DNA of 17,143 nucleotides from JALOBO01 sp023228225. Its GTDB lineage: Bacteria > Bacillota > Clostridia > Christensenellales > UBA1242. Location of the stretch: the NCBI GenBank assembly GCA_041663585.1, contig JBAYMN010000020.1, positions 1 through 17,143 of the forward strand, read 5' to 3'. The notes beneath the pieces were generated by a model, which saw nothing but the letters and a program-made list of their open reading frames with translations, did no database searches and was not told the origin of the DNA. Position numbers and translations under genes: made by a program. Below are positions 1 through 5,631 of the stretch, piece after piece; positions within the stretch are counted from its first letter, which is position 1; each line of letters opens with the position of its first letter.

Positions 1-2
1 CA

Positions 3-350
3 CAAAGCATTTTATTTACTAATTATAATATTGCTTTGGTAGCACCTGCATTAAACGGAAAAGCAAACCTTAATCAAATATATATTACAAAAAACAAAAA
101 AATTAACGGGCATAGTCCTATTACCCTAGAACAAAGTAAATACACAGTAGAACAAGTAAATAATTTAACACTTGAAAATTGTTTAAATAATATTTTTGAT
201 AACGCGCGGTTATTTAATAATAATTATATAAAGTCGTTGGTTAAAAAAGCCAGCGAATATAATTATAATAATGAAGAAAAAACCAAATTCCTATATATTG
301 CTTATGAAAAACTCGCTAAGCAAAAACATGAAGAATCAATGATATTATAA
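3..350 (+). CDS. Unrecognised protein, C-terminal part (5' end outside window)
   Basis: The reading frame is open from the first complete codon at position 3 to a TAA at 348-350, so at least 115 C-terminal residues of a longer protein are visible. The TTG at 36 is the first start-like codon, but no ribosome binding site precedes it and the frame continues upstream, so I treat the gene as 5'-truncated. The visible part is rich in Asn and Lys. It has a short mixed segment (VAPALNGKANLNQIYITKN) followed by what look like amphipathic helices ending in KHEESMIL. No catalytic motif, zinc site or membrane segment is visible. I do not recognise the family. The gene converges on rplQ and shares the bidirectional hairpin terminator at 377-412. 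It is the only plus-strand gene in the window and unrelated to the ribosomal cluster by orientation. Confidence 0.7.
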   Translation, partial: QSILFTNYNIALVAPALNGKANLNQIYITKNKKINGHSPITLEQSKYTVEQVNNLTLENCLNNIFDNARLFNNNYIKSLVKKASEYNYNNEEKTKFLYIAYEKLAKQKHEESMIL

Positions 351-376
351 ACTGTAATCATATATAAATATAAACT

Positions 377-412
377 CAATAAAAATAAAGGCCTAAGCCT
401 TTATTTTTATTG
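377..412. terminator. Bidirectional intrinsic terminator between the plus-strand gene and rplQ
   Basis: A perfect inverted repeat has 16-bp arms (377-392 and 397-412) around a 4-nt loop (ctaa). The core next to the loop is AAAGGC/GCCTTT, and the outer half is A/T-only. Each strand therefore reads as a GC-richer hairpin core running into a TTTATTTTTATT tract. It lies 27 nt after the plus-strand gene stop and 8 nt after the rplQ stop, so it can end transcription in both directions. It is the only strong terminator between 421 and 16655. Confidence 0.9.
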
Positions 413-420
413 TTTAATAA

Positions 421-933
421 TTATACTAACTCAATTATTACCATTTCGGCGCTGTCGCCCCGTCTTGCACCAAGTTTAATAATGCGGGTGTAACCGCCAC
501 CTTGTCCTGATACTTCGGTACGCTGTGCGTATTTAGGTGCATAAACATTAAATATTTTTTCTAATAGCGGATTTTTAATATCCTTAGTGCGTGCGATAAA
601 ATCTTTTTTAGGTTCCTTTGGTAAACGCTGTTCTTGTATATCATATAAGTGTGCCATAAGTTCACGGCGAACATTAAGTTTATTAATACCATCATTAACA
701 ACTTCTACGCTAGACTTTACGCCTTTACTATCAGTGACTTCTTTGGTTACTTTTACAGTATCCTGGTAAGACTTTATGGCAAGAGTAAGAAATTTTTCTG
801 CCACGCTCTGTACAGATTCTGCACGAGCAGCGGTGGTTTCAATTTTGCCGAGCCAAAAAAGTTGAGTAACTTGATTGTAAATAACAGCCATACGATCTTT
901 GTGAGACATGTTTAATTTTTTAATTTTTGGCAT
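421..933 (-). CDS. rplQ: 50S ribosomal protein L17, enlarged form
   Basis: L17 is a large-subunit protein near the exit of the peptide tunnel. The family is recognised by KIETTAARAESVQSVAEK (residues 30-47) near the N-terminus and by GGYTRIIKLGARRGDSAEM (146-164) before the usual IIELV end. At 170 residues it is about 50 longer than the usual 113-125. The extra sequence falls mainly at about residues 54-84 (Lys/Val/Asp/Ser-rich), with a smaller insertion at about 100-122, between helices that still align. The start ATG follows AAAGGAG by about 10 nt. It is the last gene of the alpha part, 15 nt after rpoA and just before the shared terminator, which is the standard place for rplQ. Identity is certain; only the role of the insertion is open. 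Confidence 0.96.
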   Translation of the reverse strand: MPKIKKLNMSHKDRMAVIYNQVTQLFWLGKIETTAARAESVQSVAEKFLTLAIKSYQDTVKVTKEVTDSKGVKSSVEVVNDGINKLNVRRELMAHLYDIQEQRLPKEPKKDFIARTKDIKNPLLEKIFNVYAPKYAQRTEVSGQGGGYTRIIKLGARRGDSAEMVIIELV

Positions 934-948
934 TTTAGTATTTCTCCT

Positions 949-1902
949 TTACTCTTCTTCATTCTTTAAACTTAATCCATAACTTTCAAGTTTTTTAACT
1001 ACTTCGTCCAAAGATTTTAAGCCTAAGTTTCTAACTTTTAACATATCTTCGCGTAATTTTTTTGTAAGATCTTCAACTGTGTTAATATTAGCACGCTTTA
1101 AGCAGTTATAACTTCGCACTGAAAGATCCATATCTTCTATGCTCATTTCTAGTACTTTTTGTTGTTTGTCTTCTTCTCTGTTCACAAGAATGTCCATATT
1201 GCTCATTGAATCAACAAGTGATACAAATAAACCTATATGATCTTGAATAATTTTTGCAGATAAACTAATTGCTTCTCTACCCGAAAGCGAACCGTTTGTT
1301 TCTACTTCAATTGTAAGTTTGTCAAAATCAACGCTTTGTCCTACACGAGTACTTTCAACATTATAATTAACTTTTTTAACAGGCGTGTAGATAGAATCTA
1401 CTGCAATAAATCCAATAGGATCATCTTCTGACTTATTTAAATCGGAAGGAACATATCCTCTACCTCTACCTACTAAAATTTCCATTTCAAGTTCTGCTCC
1501 ATCGTCCATTGTACAAATATGAAGATCAGGATTTAAAATTTCAACTTGTTCATCATGTTCAATATCAGAAGCAAGTATCTCGCCTGCGCCTTTTTTGTTA
1601 ATTCGCATTGTAGTTTTAAAAGTGGATTCCACACTAGTTGTTTTTAAAATAAGTGTCTTGATATTTAAAACAATATCTGTAACATCTTCGGTAACGCCTT
1701 TAATACTTGAAAATTCATGCTGAACGCCCTGAATTCTTAAAGCCTGTGCGGCCGCACCGGGTAAAGATGATAAAAGTACGCGTCTTAAACAGTTGCCAAG
1801 TGTAATACCAAAACCTCTTTCCAGCGGTTCTACAATAAACCTTGCAAAAGTATGGTTATCGTTTTCTTCACAAACAATTCTTGGCTTTTCTATTTCCATC
1901 AT
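949..1902 (-). CDS. rpoA: DNA-directed RNA polymerase subunit alpha
   Basis: The alpha subunit dimerises to nucleate RNA polymerase assembly and contacts promoter UP elements and activators. At 317 residues it is of normal length. The N-terminal dimerisation domain shows EPLERGFGITLGNCLRRVLL (residues 25-44) followed by SSLPGAA. The C-terminal helix-hairpin-helix domain holds LSVRSYNCLKRANI (260-273, with Arg263 at the position of the DNA-contacting Arg265 of E. coli) and RNLGLKSLDEV (291-301). An acidic linker at about 240-258 joins the two. The ATG at 1902 is preceded by AGGAGG at about 11 nt; a second ATG follows at once, and the first is kept. It sits between rpsD and rplQ as in many bacteria, 38 nt after rpsD, the widest gap within the alpha part. 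Confidence 0.98.
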   Translation of the reverse strand: MMEIEKPRIVCEENDNHTFARFIVEPLERGFGITLGNCLRRVLLSSLPGAAAQALRIQGVQHEFSSIKGVTEDVTDIVLNIKTLILKTTSVESTFKTTMRINKKGAGEILASDIEHDEQVEILNPDLHICTMDDGAELEMEILVGRGRGYVPSDLNKSEDDPIGFIAVDSIYTPVKKVNYNVESTRVGQSVDFDKLTIEVETNGSLSGREAISLSAKIIQDHIGLFVSLVDSMSNMDILVNREEDKQQKVLEMSIEDMDLSVRSYNCLKRANINTVEDLTKKLREDMLKVRNLGLKSLDEVVKKLESYGLSLKNEEE

Positions 1903-1940
1903 AAAATAAATATCCTCCTAAAAAATTGACATATTCAAAA

Positions 1941-2561
1941 TTATTTTGAGTACAATTCTACAATTAAGTGTTCTTGTATGCTTAAATCAATATCATCACG
2001 ACCAGGTAAGGCTAAGACTTTGCCTTCAAGTTTGTCAGTGTTAAATTCTAACCATTTTGGCATAATAATTTTAGCATCTTTTAATTGCTTAAACATTTCA
2101 AGTTCACGTTTATTTTCTTTAACTGCAATAACATCATTAAGTGCAACTCGATATGAAGGTATATTAACGTTTTTTCCGTTAACATTAATTTGACCATGGC
2201 TGACAATTTGACGGCTTTCGGCACGACTTGCGCCAATACCCATACGATATACTACATTATCAAGTCTTCGTTCTAATAGTGACAACATATGTTCGCCGGT
2301 AACGAATTTTGAATTTGCAGACTCATCATAGTATTTACGGAACGAAACTTCATTAACGCCGTATGCTCTTTTAACTTTTTGTTTTTCTCTAAGTTGGTTC
2401 CCGTATTCTGTAACTTTTTTACGCGATGTTCCATGTTGACCCGGAACAACCGCCGAACGCTCCATGGCGCATTTTTTTGTAAGGCATCTTTCACCTTTTA
2501 AAAATAATTTACAACCTTCACGCCTACATAAGCGACAATCAGGTCCTGTATAAGTTGACAT
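1941..2561 (-). CDS. rpsD: 30S ribosomal protein S4, zinc-binding form
   Basis: S4 is a primary 16S rRNA-binding protein that starts 30S body assembly; in E. coli it also represses its own alpha operon. At 206 residues it is full length. The N-terminal zinc knuckle has Cys9, Cys12, Cys26 and Cys31 in the pattern of the zinc-containing S4 type. The S4 RNA-binding fold follows at about 95-160, including ERRLDNVVYRMGIGASRAES and SHGQINVNGKNVNIPSY. The start ATG follows AAGGAG by 9 nt. The gene lies between rpsK and rpoA, unlike Bacillus subtilis where rpsD stands alone. This makes the untranslated region before rpsM a reasonable place to look for S4 feedback control (inference). Confidence 0.98.
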   Translation of the reverse strand: MSTYTGPDCRLCRREGCKLFLKGERCLTKKCAMERSAVVPGQHGTSRKKVTEYGNQLREKQKVKRAYGVNEVSFRKYYDESANSKFVTGEHMLSLLERRLDNVVYRMGIGASRAESRQIVSHGQINVNGKNVNIPSYRVALNDVIAVKENKRELEMFKQLKDAKIIMPKWLEFNTDKLEGKVLALPGRDDIDLSIQEHLIVELYSK

Positions 2562-2579
2562 ATTTTTCTTCTCCTTATT

Positions 2580-2969
2580 TTATGTTCTTCTGCGTTTAGG
2601 TGGGCGACAACCATTATGTGGAATTGGTGATACATCTTCAATTAATGTAACATCAAGTTCTGCGGTTTGAAGTGCCCTAATTGCTGATTCTCTACCATTT
2701 CCAGGTCCTTTAACAAATACTTCAACGCTTTTTAAACCGTGCTCTTTTGCTGTTTTAGCGGCTTTTTCAGATGCTTGTTGAGCCGCAAACGGGGTGCTTT
2801 TTCTAGAACCCTTAAAACCTTGTGCTCCAGCACTTGACCACGCAATAGCATTGCCCGCTTCATCGGTAATTGTTATTAAAGTATTATTAAATGACGCATT
2901 GATATAGGCGCGACCTTTATCAATATTTTTTGTAACTCTCTTTTTAGAGGTCTTTTTAGTAACTGCCAT
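2580..2969 (-). CDS. rpsK: 30S ribosomal protein S11
   Basis: S11 sits on the 30S platform and helps shape the mRNA path next to the Shine-Dalgarno helix. At 129 residues it is of usual length. Family signatures include YINASFNNTLITITD (residues 22-36), AIAWSSAGAQGFKGSRKSTP and the highly conserved end VSPIPHNGCRPPKRRRT. The N-terminal tail is Lys/Thr-rich, as is normal. The start ATG follows AAGGAG. It lies 17 nt after rpsM and 18 nt before rpsD, as part of one transcript. Nothing is unusual apart from Ser instead of the more common Thr in the DVTPIPHNG motif. Confidence 0.98.
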   Translation of the reverse strand: MAVTKKTSKKRVTKNIDKGRAYINASFNNTLITITDEAGNAIAWSSAGAQGFKGSRKSTPFAAQQASEKAAKTAKEHGLKSVEVFVKGPGNGRESAIRALQTAELDVTLIEDVSPIPHNGCRPPKRRRT

Positions 2970-2986
2970 TTAGTTTCTCCTTTTAA

Positions 2987-3364
2987 TTACTTAGTTTCTT
3001 TTTTAGTTTTAGCAATAGTCATACGAGGTCCCTTACAGGTTCTAGCATTGCTACGAGTATTTTGACCATGCACAGGCAAACCTTTGCGATGGCGAATGCC
3101 ACGGTAACTGCCTATTTCTATCAAATTCTTAATGTTTAGGCTAACTTCTTTTCTAAGATCGCCTTCAACAGTTAAATTCTTTTCAATATACTCACGAATT
3201 TTTGCAACATCGTTTTCATCGAGATCTTTTACACGAATATCTGGGCTGATATTAACGGCTTTTAAAATTTCTCTTGATTTAGTAAGCCCAACACCATAAA
3301 TATAACATAGCCCAATTTCTATTCTTTTTTCTCTTGGTAAATCTACACCGGATATACGAGCCAT
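2987..3364 (-). CDS. rpsM: 30S ribosomal protein S13
   Basis: S13 is a 30S head protein that contacts the P-site tRNA and forms bridges to the 50S subunit. It has 125 residues, a normal length. It begins MARISGVDLPREKRIEIGL, followed by YIYGVGLTKSREIL, the helix-two-turn-helix region. It ends with the basic tail YRGIRHRKGLPVHGQNTRSNART that inserts into rRNA. The start ATG follows GGAGG by 6-7 nt. It opens the alpha part after a 167-nt gap, the longest inside the cluster, so separate promotion or leader control is plausible. Confidence 0.98.
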   Translation of the reverse strand: MARISGVDLPREKRIEIGLCYIYGVGLTKSREILKAVNISPDIRVKDLDENDVAKIREYIEKNLTVEGDLRKEVSLNIKNLIEIGSYRGIRHRKGLPVHGQNTRSNARTCKGPRMTIAKTKKETK

Positions 3365-3531
3365 TTTGATCCTCCAAATTATTTTCTATTTCTTTTGTTT
3401 TGTTTAAATTATATTTTGTTTAATTGTATAATTAATTGTATAGGTAAATGAATAATTCATTCAGCCGCCCCACACAAAGAACTTGCAAATAAATTAATTA
3501 AAGTGGAAAAACTTTAATTAAAGTCCTAGTT
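3365..3531 (-). promoter_or_regulatory. Repeat-rich 167-nt gap before rpsM; candidate alpha-operon leader
   Basis: This is the longest gap inside the ribosomal cluster. Read on the minus strand it holds, in order: an AT-only hairpin (11-bp arms 3494-3504 and 3511-3521); a short GC-rich island (about 3462-3475); a 7-bp inverted repeat AATGAAT/ATTCATT at 3447-3461; two copies of TATACAATTA 12 nt apart (3433-3442 and 3421-3430); a TATAAT at 3408-3413; and the rpsM ribosome binding site. I found no convincing -35 box for that TATAAT, so a promoter is only possible. No coding frame of note is present. Since S4 is encoded downstream, an S4-binding leader is a reasonable hypothesis. Confidence 0.4.
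3494..3524 (-). repeat. Perfect 11-bp inverted repeat / palindrome after rpmJ
   Basis: The arms TTAATTAAAGT (3494-3504) and ACTTTAATTAA (3511-3521) pair perfectly around a 6-nt loop. The right-hand copy is also inside a 14-nt palindrome (3511-3524), so two mutually exclusive hairpins are possible. It starts 7 nt beyond the rpmJ stop. The short hairpin is followed on the minus strand by TTTT, so it could act as a weak attenuator between rpmJ and rpsM, but both stems are A/T-only and would be unstable. Confidence 0.5.
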
Positions 3532-3648
3532 TTAGCCTTGGCGTTGTTTATGTTTCTTGTATTTTGAACAAATAACCATGACAACACCATTTCTTTTAAT
3601 CACTTTACAACTGTCACAAATAGGTTTTACAGATGGTCTAACTTTCAT
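3532..3648 (-). CDS. rpmJ: 50S ribosomal protein L36, zinc-binding form
   Basis: L36 is the smallest large-subunit protein and binds 23S rRNA through a zinc ribbon. The 38-residue frame begins MKVRPSVKPICDSCKVIKR and ends KKHKQRQG, a near-textbook L36. The zinc ligands are Cys11, Cys14, Cys27 and His33, so this is the zinc-binding (C+) version and not the zinc-independent paralogue. The ATG at 3648 follows a GGAG ribosome binding site. It lies 22 nt after infA and before the long gap to rpsM, the canonical infA-rpmJ-rpsM order. The gene is short but unmistakable from motif and context. Confidence 0.97.
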   Translation of the reverse strand: MKVRPSVKPICDSCKVIKRNGVVMVICSKYKKHKQRQG

Positions 3649-3670
3649 AATTCTAACTCCTGTTTTGTTT

Positions 3671-3892
3671 TTAATTTTTATCTCGATATGTTATGCGTCC
3701 TTTTGTGAGGTCATAAGGAGACATTTCAATTTTTACTTTGTCGCCTACAATTACGCGAATATAGTTCATTCTTAGTTTTCCTGCAATATAACCGGTAATA
3801 ATGTGTCCACTTGCCAACTTTATTTTAAAAGTTGCATTTGGAAGCACTTCGGTTATTACGCCTTCGGTTTCGATGACATCTTCCTTACTCAC
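3671..3892 (-). CDS. infA: Translation initiation factor IF-1 (GTG start)
   Basis: IF-1 occupies the ribosomal A site during initiation and aids IF-2 and IF-3. The 73-residue protein matches the family length (about 72) and the single S1-like OB fold: SKEDVIETEGVITEVLPNA, then FKIKLASGHIITGYIAGKLR, GDKVKIEMSPYDLTKGRI and a short tail. I place the start at GTG 3892-3890, because GGAGG lies 7 nt upstream and the standard IF-1 N-terminus (SKED) begins right after it. The frame stays open further upstream to 3997, but that stretch overlaps the preceding KOW gene and does not resemble IF-1. It lies 22 nt after the KOW gene and 22 nt before rpmJ. Confidence 0.96.
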   Translation of the reverse strand: MSKEDVIETEGVITEVLPNATFKIKLASGHIITGYIAGKLRMNYIRVIVGDKVKIEMSPYDLTKGRITYRDKN

Positions 3893-3914
3893 AAAATTTC
3901 CTCCGCTAAAATTG

Positions 3915-4196
3915 TTATATATTTTTATCCAAAGCTTCTGCACATTTTTTGATTGCGCTGTAAATTTCGGAATCAAATATCTTTTTTTTATTTGCAATTT
4001 TTTCTTTTATTGCACTTAATAATAGATTGGTTACTATTACATGTTTACTGTTTTTTATTTTTGGGTGATTAAGTTTTTTTGCTTGTCCGTTTACAAGTAT
4101 AATGTTTTCGCCTTGTATGGAATAAACCATATAAAGTTCACCGCAATCTCGTCCTGCTTTGGATATAACTAAATTTCCTATTTCTATTTTGTTCAT
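3915..4196 (-). CDS. KOW-domain RNA-binding protein (L14e-like)
   Basis: This small basic protein of 93 residues has a KOW/SH3-like N-terminus (IEIGNLVISKAGRDCGELYMVYSI) like the first domain of eukaryotic/archaeal L14e, followed by a Lys/Asn-rich loop and C-terminal helices. Proteins of this type are typically found between map and infA in Clostridia and are annotated only as KOW domain-containing RNA-binding proteins; their role is not established. I chose the ATG at 4196, which has GGAG just upstream (short spacing). A GTG three codons earlier at 4205 is the alternative, but it has no ribosome binding site. It is 14 nt after map. A link to ribosome assembly or translation is inferred from position and fold only. 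Confidence 0.85.
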   Translation of the reverse strand: MNKIEIGNLVISKAGRDCGELYMVYSIQGENIILVNGQAKKLNHPKIKNSKHVIVTNLLLSAIKEKIANKKKIFDSEIYSAIKKCAEALDKNI

Positions 4197-4210
4197 ACTC
4201 TCCACTCAAA

Positions 4211-4951
4211 TTAAAGTGTTAATATATCGCAACCATTCTTAGTAACTATAACAGTATTTTCATAATGTGCTGATGGCTTATGGTCCTGAGATTCAATTGT
4301 CCAATTGTCGTCCCACATAAACACATAACGCTGACCTAAATTAATCATTGGTTCGATCGCTATGGCTTGATTTTCTTGTAAAGTAGCACCTGTGCCTGAC
4401 TTGCCGTAATTTGGAATTGCTGGGTCTTCGTGTACTGAGGTGCCAATGCCGTGTCCTGTAAGTTCTCTAACAACTGAAAATCCGTGCTGTTCGGCGTAAA
4501 CTTGAATTGCATTTGCTACATCGCCTATTTTCGCACCCGCCTTTAAAAATTTAATACCTTCAAAAAAGGATTGCTCTGTAACTTGTATAAGTTTTAATAC
4601 TTCATCGCTTACTTTCCCTACCGGAAATGTTCTTGCTGCATCGCCATTATAACCTTTGTAACTGGCTCCTATATCAATGCTTATTATGTCACCATCTTTA
4701 AGCGCCACTTTACTGGGTATGCCATGTACTACTTGACTGTTAATTGAAGTGCAAATTGCTGCTGGATACCCATCATAACCTTTAAAACAAGGTTTGCAAC
4801 CTTTCGAAACAATATATGCTTCCGCAATTTTGTTCAACTCGGCTGTTGTTATTCCAACGCGTACTTTGCCTTGTAAAAGTTTCAGCGTTTCGCCTACTAC
4901 TTTACCTGCAAACCTCATGCACTGGTCTTCCTTTTCGGTTTTTATTATCAT
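4211..4951 (-). CDS. map: Methionine aminopeptidase, type I
   Basis: This enzyme removes the initiator methionine from new proteins and is a two-metal enzyme of the pita-bread fold. At 246 residues it matches type I without an N-terminal extension. All expected residues are present: substrate-binding His76 (VVHGIPS), metal ligands Asp93 (SIDIG), Asp104 (NGDAARTF), His167 (GHGIG), Glu200 (IEPM) and Glu231 (HYENTV), plus His174. The start MIIKTEKEDQCMRFAGK matches the conserved N-terminus, so I keep ATG 4951, although it lies 50 nt inside the adk reading frame; GGAG is 12 nt upstream. The next ATG (residue 12) would cut the conserved KTEKE segment. It is likely co-transcribed and translationally coupled with adk. 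Confidence 0.97.
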   Translation of the reverse strand: MIIKTEKEDQCMRFAGKVVGETLKLLQGKVRVGITTAELNKIAEAYIVSKGCKPCFKGYDGYPAAICTSINSQVVHGIPSKVALKDGDIISIDIGASYKGYNGDAARTFPVGKVSDEVLKLIQVTEQSFFEGIKFLKAGAKIGDVANAIQVYAEQHGFSVVRELTGHGIGTSVHEDPAIPNYGKSGTGATLQENQAIAIEPMINLGQRYVFMWDDNWTIESQDHKPSAHYENTVIVTKNGCDILTL

Positions 4952-5567
4952 TACTTTTTACTGCTCCAATAATTTTTTGCACTTTTTTGTACACTGTATC
5001 GGGTTTTAAATTTGCATTAACAGTGTTTAGTTTATGTTGTACTGTGTAATACTGTTTTAATGGTTCGTTGTGATTTTTAAAAACCTCAATTCTGTGCTTA
5101 ATGATATCGTAATTGTCGTCCGTTCGCTTTACTAATTCACCGCCACATAAGTTACATACTTTTATCTCGGCTGGCTCATCTGCTGGTTTAAGTTTACCGC
5201 AATCCTTGCAAACATACCTATTCATAAGTCTTGAAATTACGGTATTGTCGGTAACATTTAAAAATAACACCGTATCTACATCAAAAAATTTTTCTAAGTC
5301 AATTGCTTGCTCTATTGTTCGTGGAATACCATCTAAAATGTAGCCATTAGCAGGGTTGTTTTTTATATGCTCTTTAAGTAGAGTAAACACTAATTCATCG
5401 GATACTAAATCGCCATTAGACAAATCAATGTTGTGGGCTTTAAGTAGCGTGTCATTTTTTCTAAGTAAATTGCCTGTTGAAATATGCATTAATCCATATT
5501 CATTTTCAAGTTTTCCACCTACAAAACTTTTTCCGCTACCCGGACTGCCTAGTAAAACAATGTTCAT
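4902..5567 (-). CDS. adk: Adenylate kinase with zinc LID and atypical P-loop
   Basis: Adk interconverts ATP + AMP and 2 ADP. The 221-residue protein has the long LID form: Cys120/Cys123 and Cys138/Cys141 form a zinc site, followed by ELVKRTDDNYDIIKHRI with Arg148 and Arg159. AMP-site residues Arg36 (STGNLLR) and Arg83 (DGIPRT) are present. The P-loop is unusual: GSPGSGKSF (residues 7-15) replaces the near-invariant GxPGAGKGT, and the usual Asp of STGD is Asn33. The start is ATG 5567, with GGAG 5 nt upstream and the family-typical MNIVLLG; the frame is open a little upstream (TTG, CTT) but without support. The C-terminus runs about 18 residues past the expected end and overlaps map by 50 nt. 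Context (secY-adk-map) supports the identity despite the changes. Confidence 0.94.
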   Translation of the reverse strand: MNIVLLGSPGSGKSFVGGKLENEYGLMHISTGNLLRKNDTLLKAHNIDLSNGDLVSDELVFTLLKEHIKNNPANGYILDGIPRTIEQAIDLEKFFDVDTVLFLNVTDNTVISRLMNRYVCKDCGKLKPADEPAEIKVCNLCGGELVKRTDDNYDIIKHRIEVFKNHNEPLKQYYTVQHKLNTVNANLKPDTVYKKVQKIIGAVKSNDNKNRKGRPVHEVCR

Positions 5568-5599
5568 AATCACTCCGAATTGCTGTATAAGCAAAATTT

Positions 5600-5628
5600 A
5601 TTATACCACAGGGTGCTATTAAAAGCAA
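5600..5628 (-). promoter_or_regulatory. Internal promoter before adk (extended -10)
   Basis: On the minus strand, TTGCTT (5623-5628) and TATAAT (5600-5605) are separated by exactly 17 bp. TGG directly before TATAAT makes an extended -10 (TGnTATAAT) that compensates for the weak -35. The predicted start is near 5593. The gap between secY and adk (64 nt) is wider than any other spc gap, consistent with a second promoter feeding adk-map-KOW-infA-rpmJ and perhaps the alpha genes. A small hairpin (TTGCT/AGCAA, 5580-5594) would sit at the 5' end of this transcript. No terminator follows secY, so readthrough from upstream is also expected. Confidence 0.75.
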
Positions 5629-5631
5629 GTT

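Noticed and set aside
649..915. Plus-strand open frames opposite rplQ (also 587-769)
   Set aside because: They lie entirely inside the conserved rplQ frame, lack ribosome binding sites and have no recognisable protein features.
2273..2494. 73-codon minus-strand frame inside rpsD
   Set aside because: It is a shadow frame of the conserved rpsD gene with no binding site or family match.
3408..3413. TATAAT before rpsM as a promoter -10
   Set aside because: No reasonable -35 box at 16-18 bp; kept only as a possibility within the gap.
3447..3461. AATGAAT/ATTCATT inverted repeat as a repressor operator
   Set aside because: Short and A/T-rich, expected by chance in this composition; no matching regulator is visible.
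3893..3997. Longer IF-1 start at 3997
   Set aside because: The extra 35 residues run inside the KOW gene and do not resemble IF-1; GGAGG before GTG 3892 decides the start.
5568..5594. Upstream TTG start for adk at 5594
   Set aside because: It lies at the predicted transcript start, and MNIVLLG at 5567 has its own GGAG site and is the family N-terminus.
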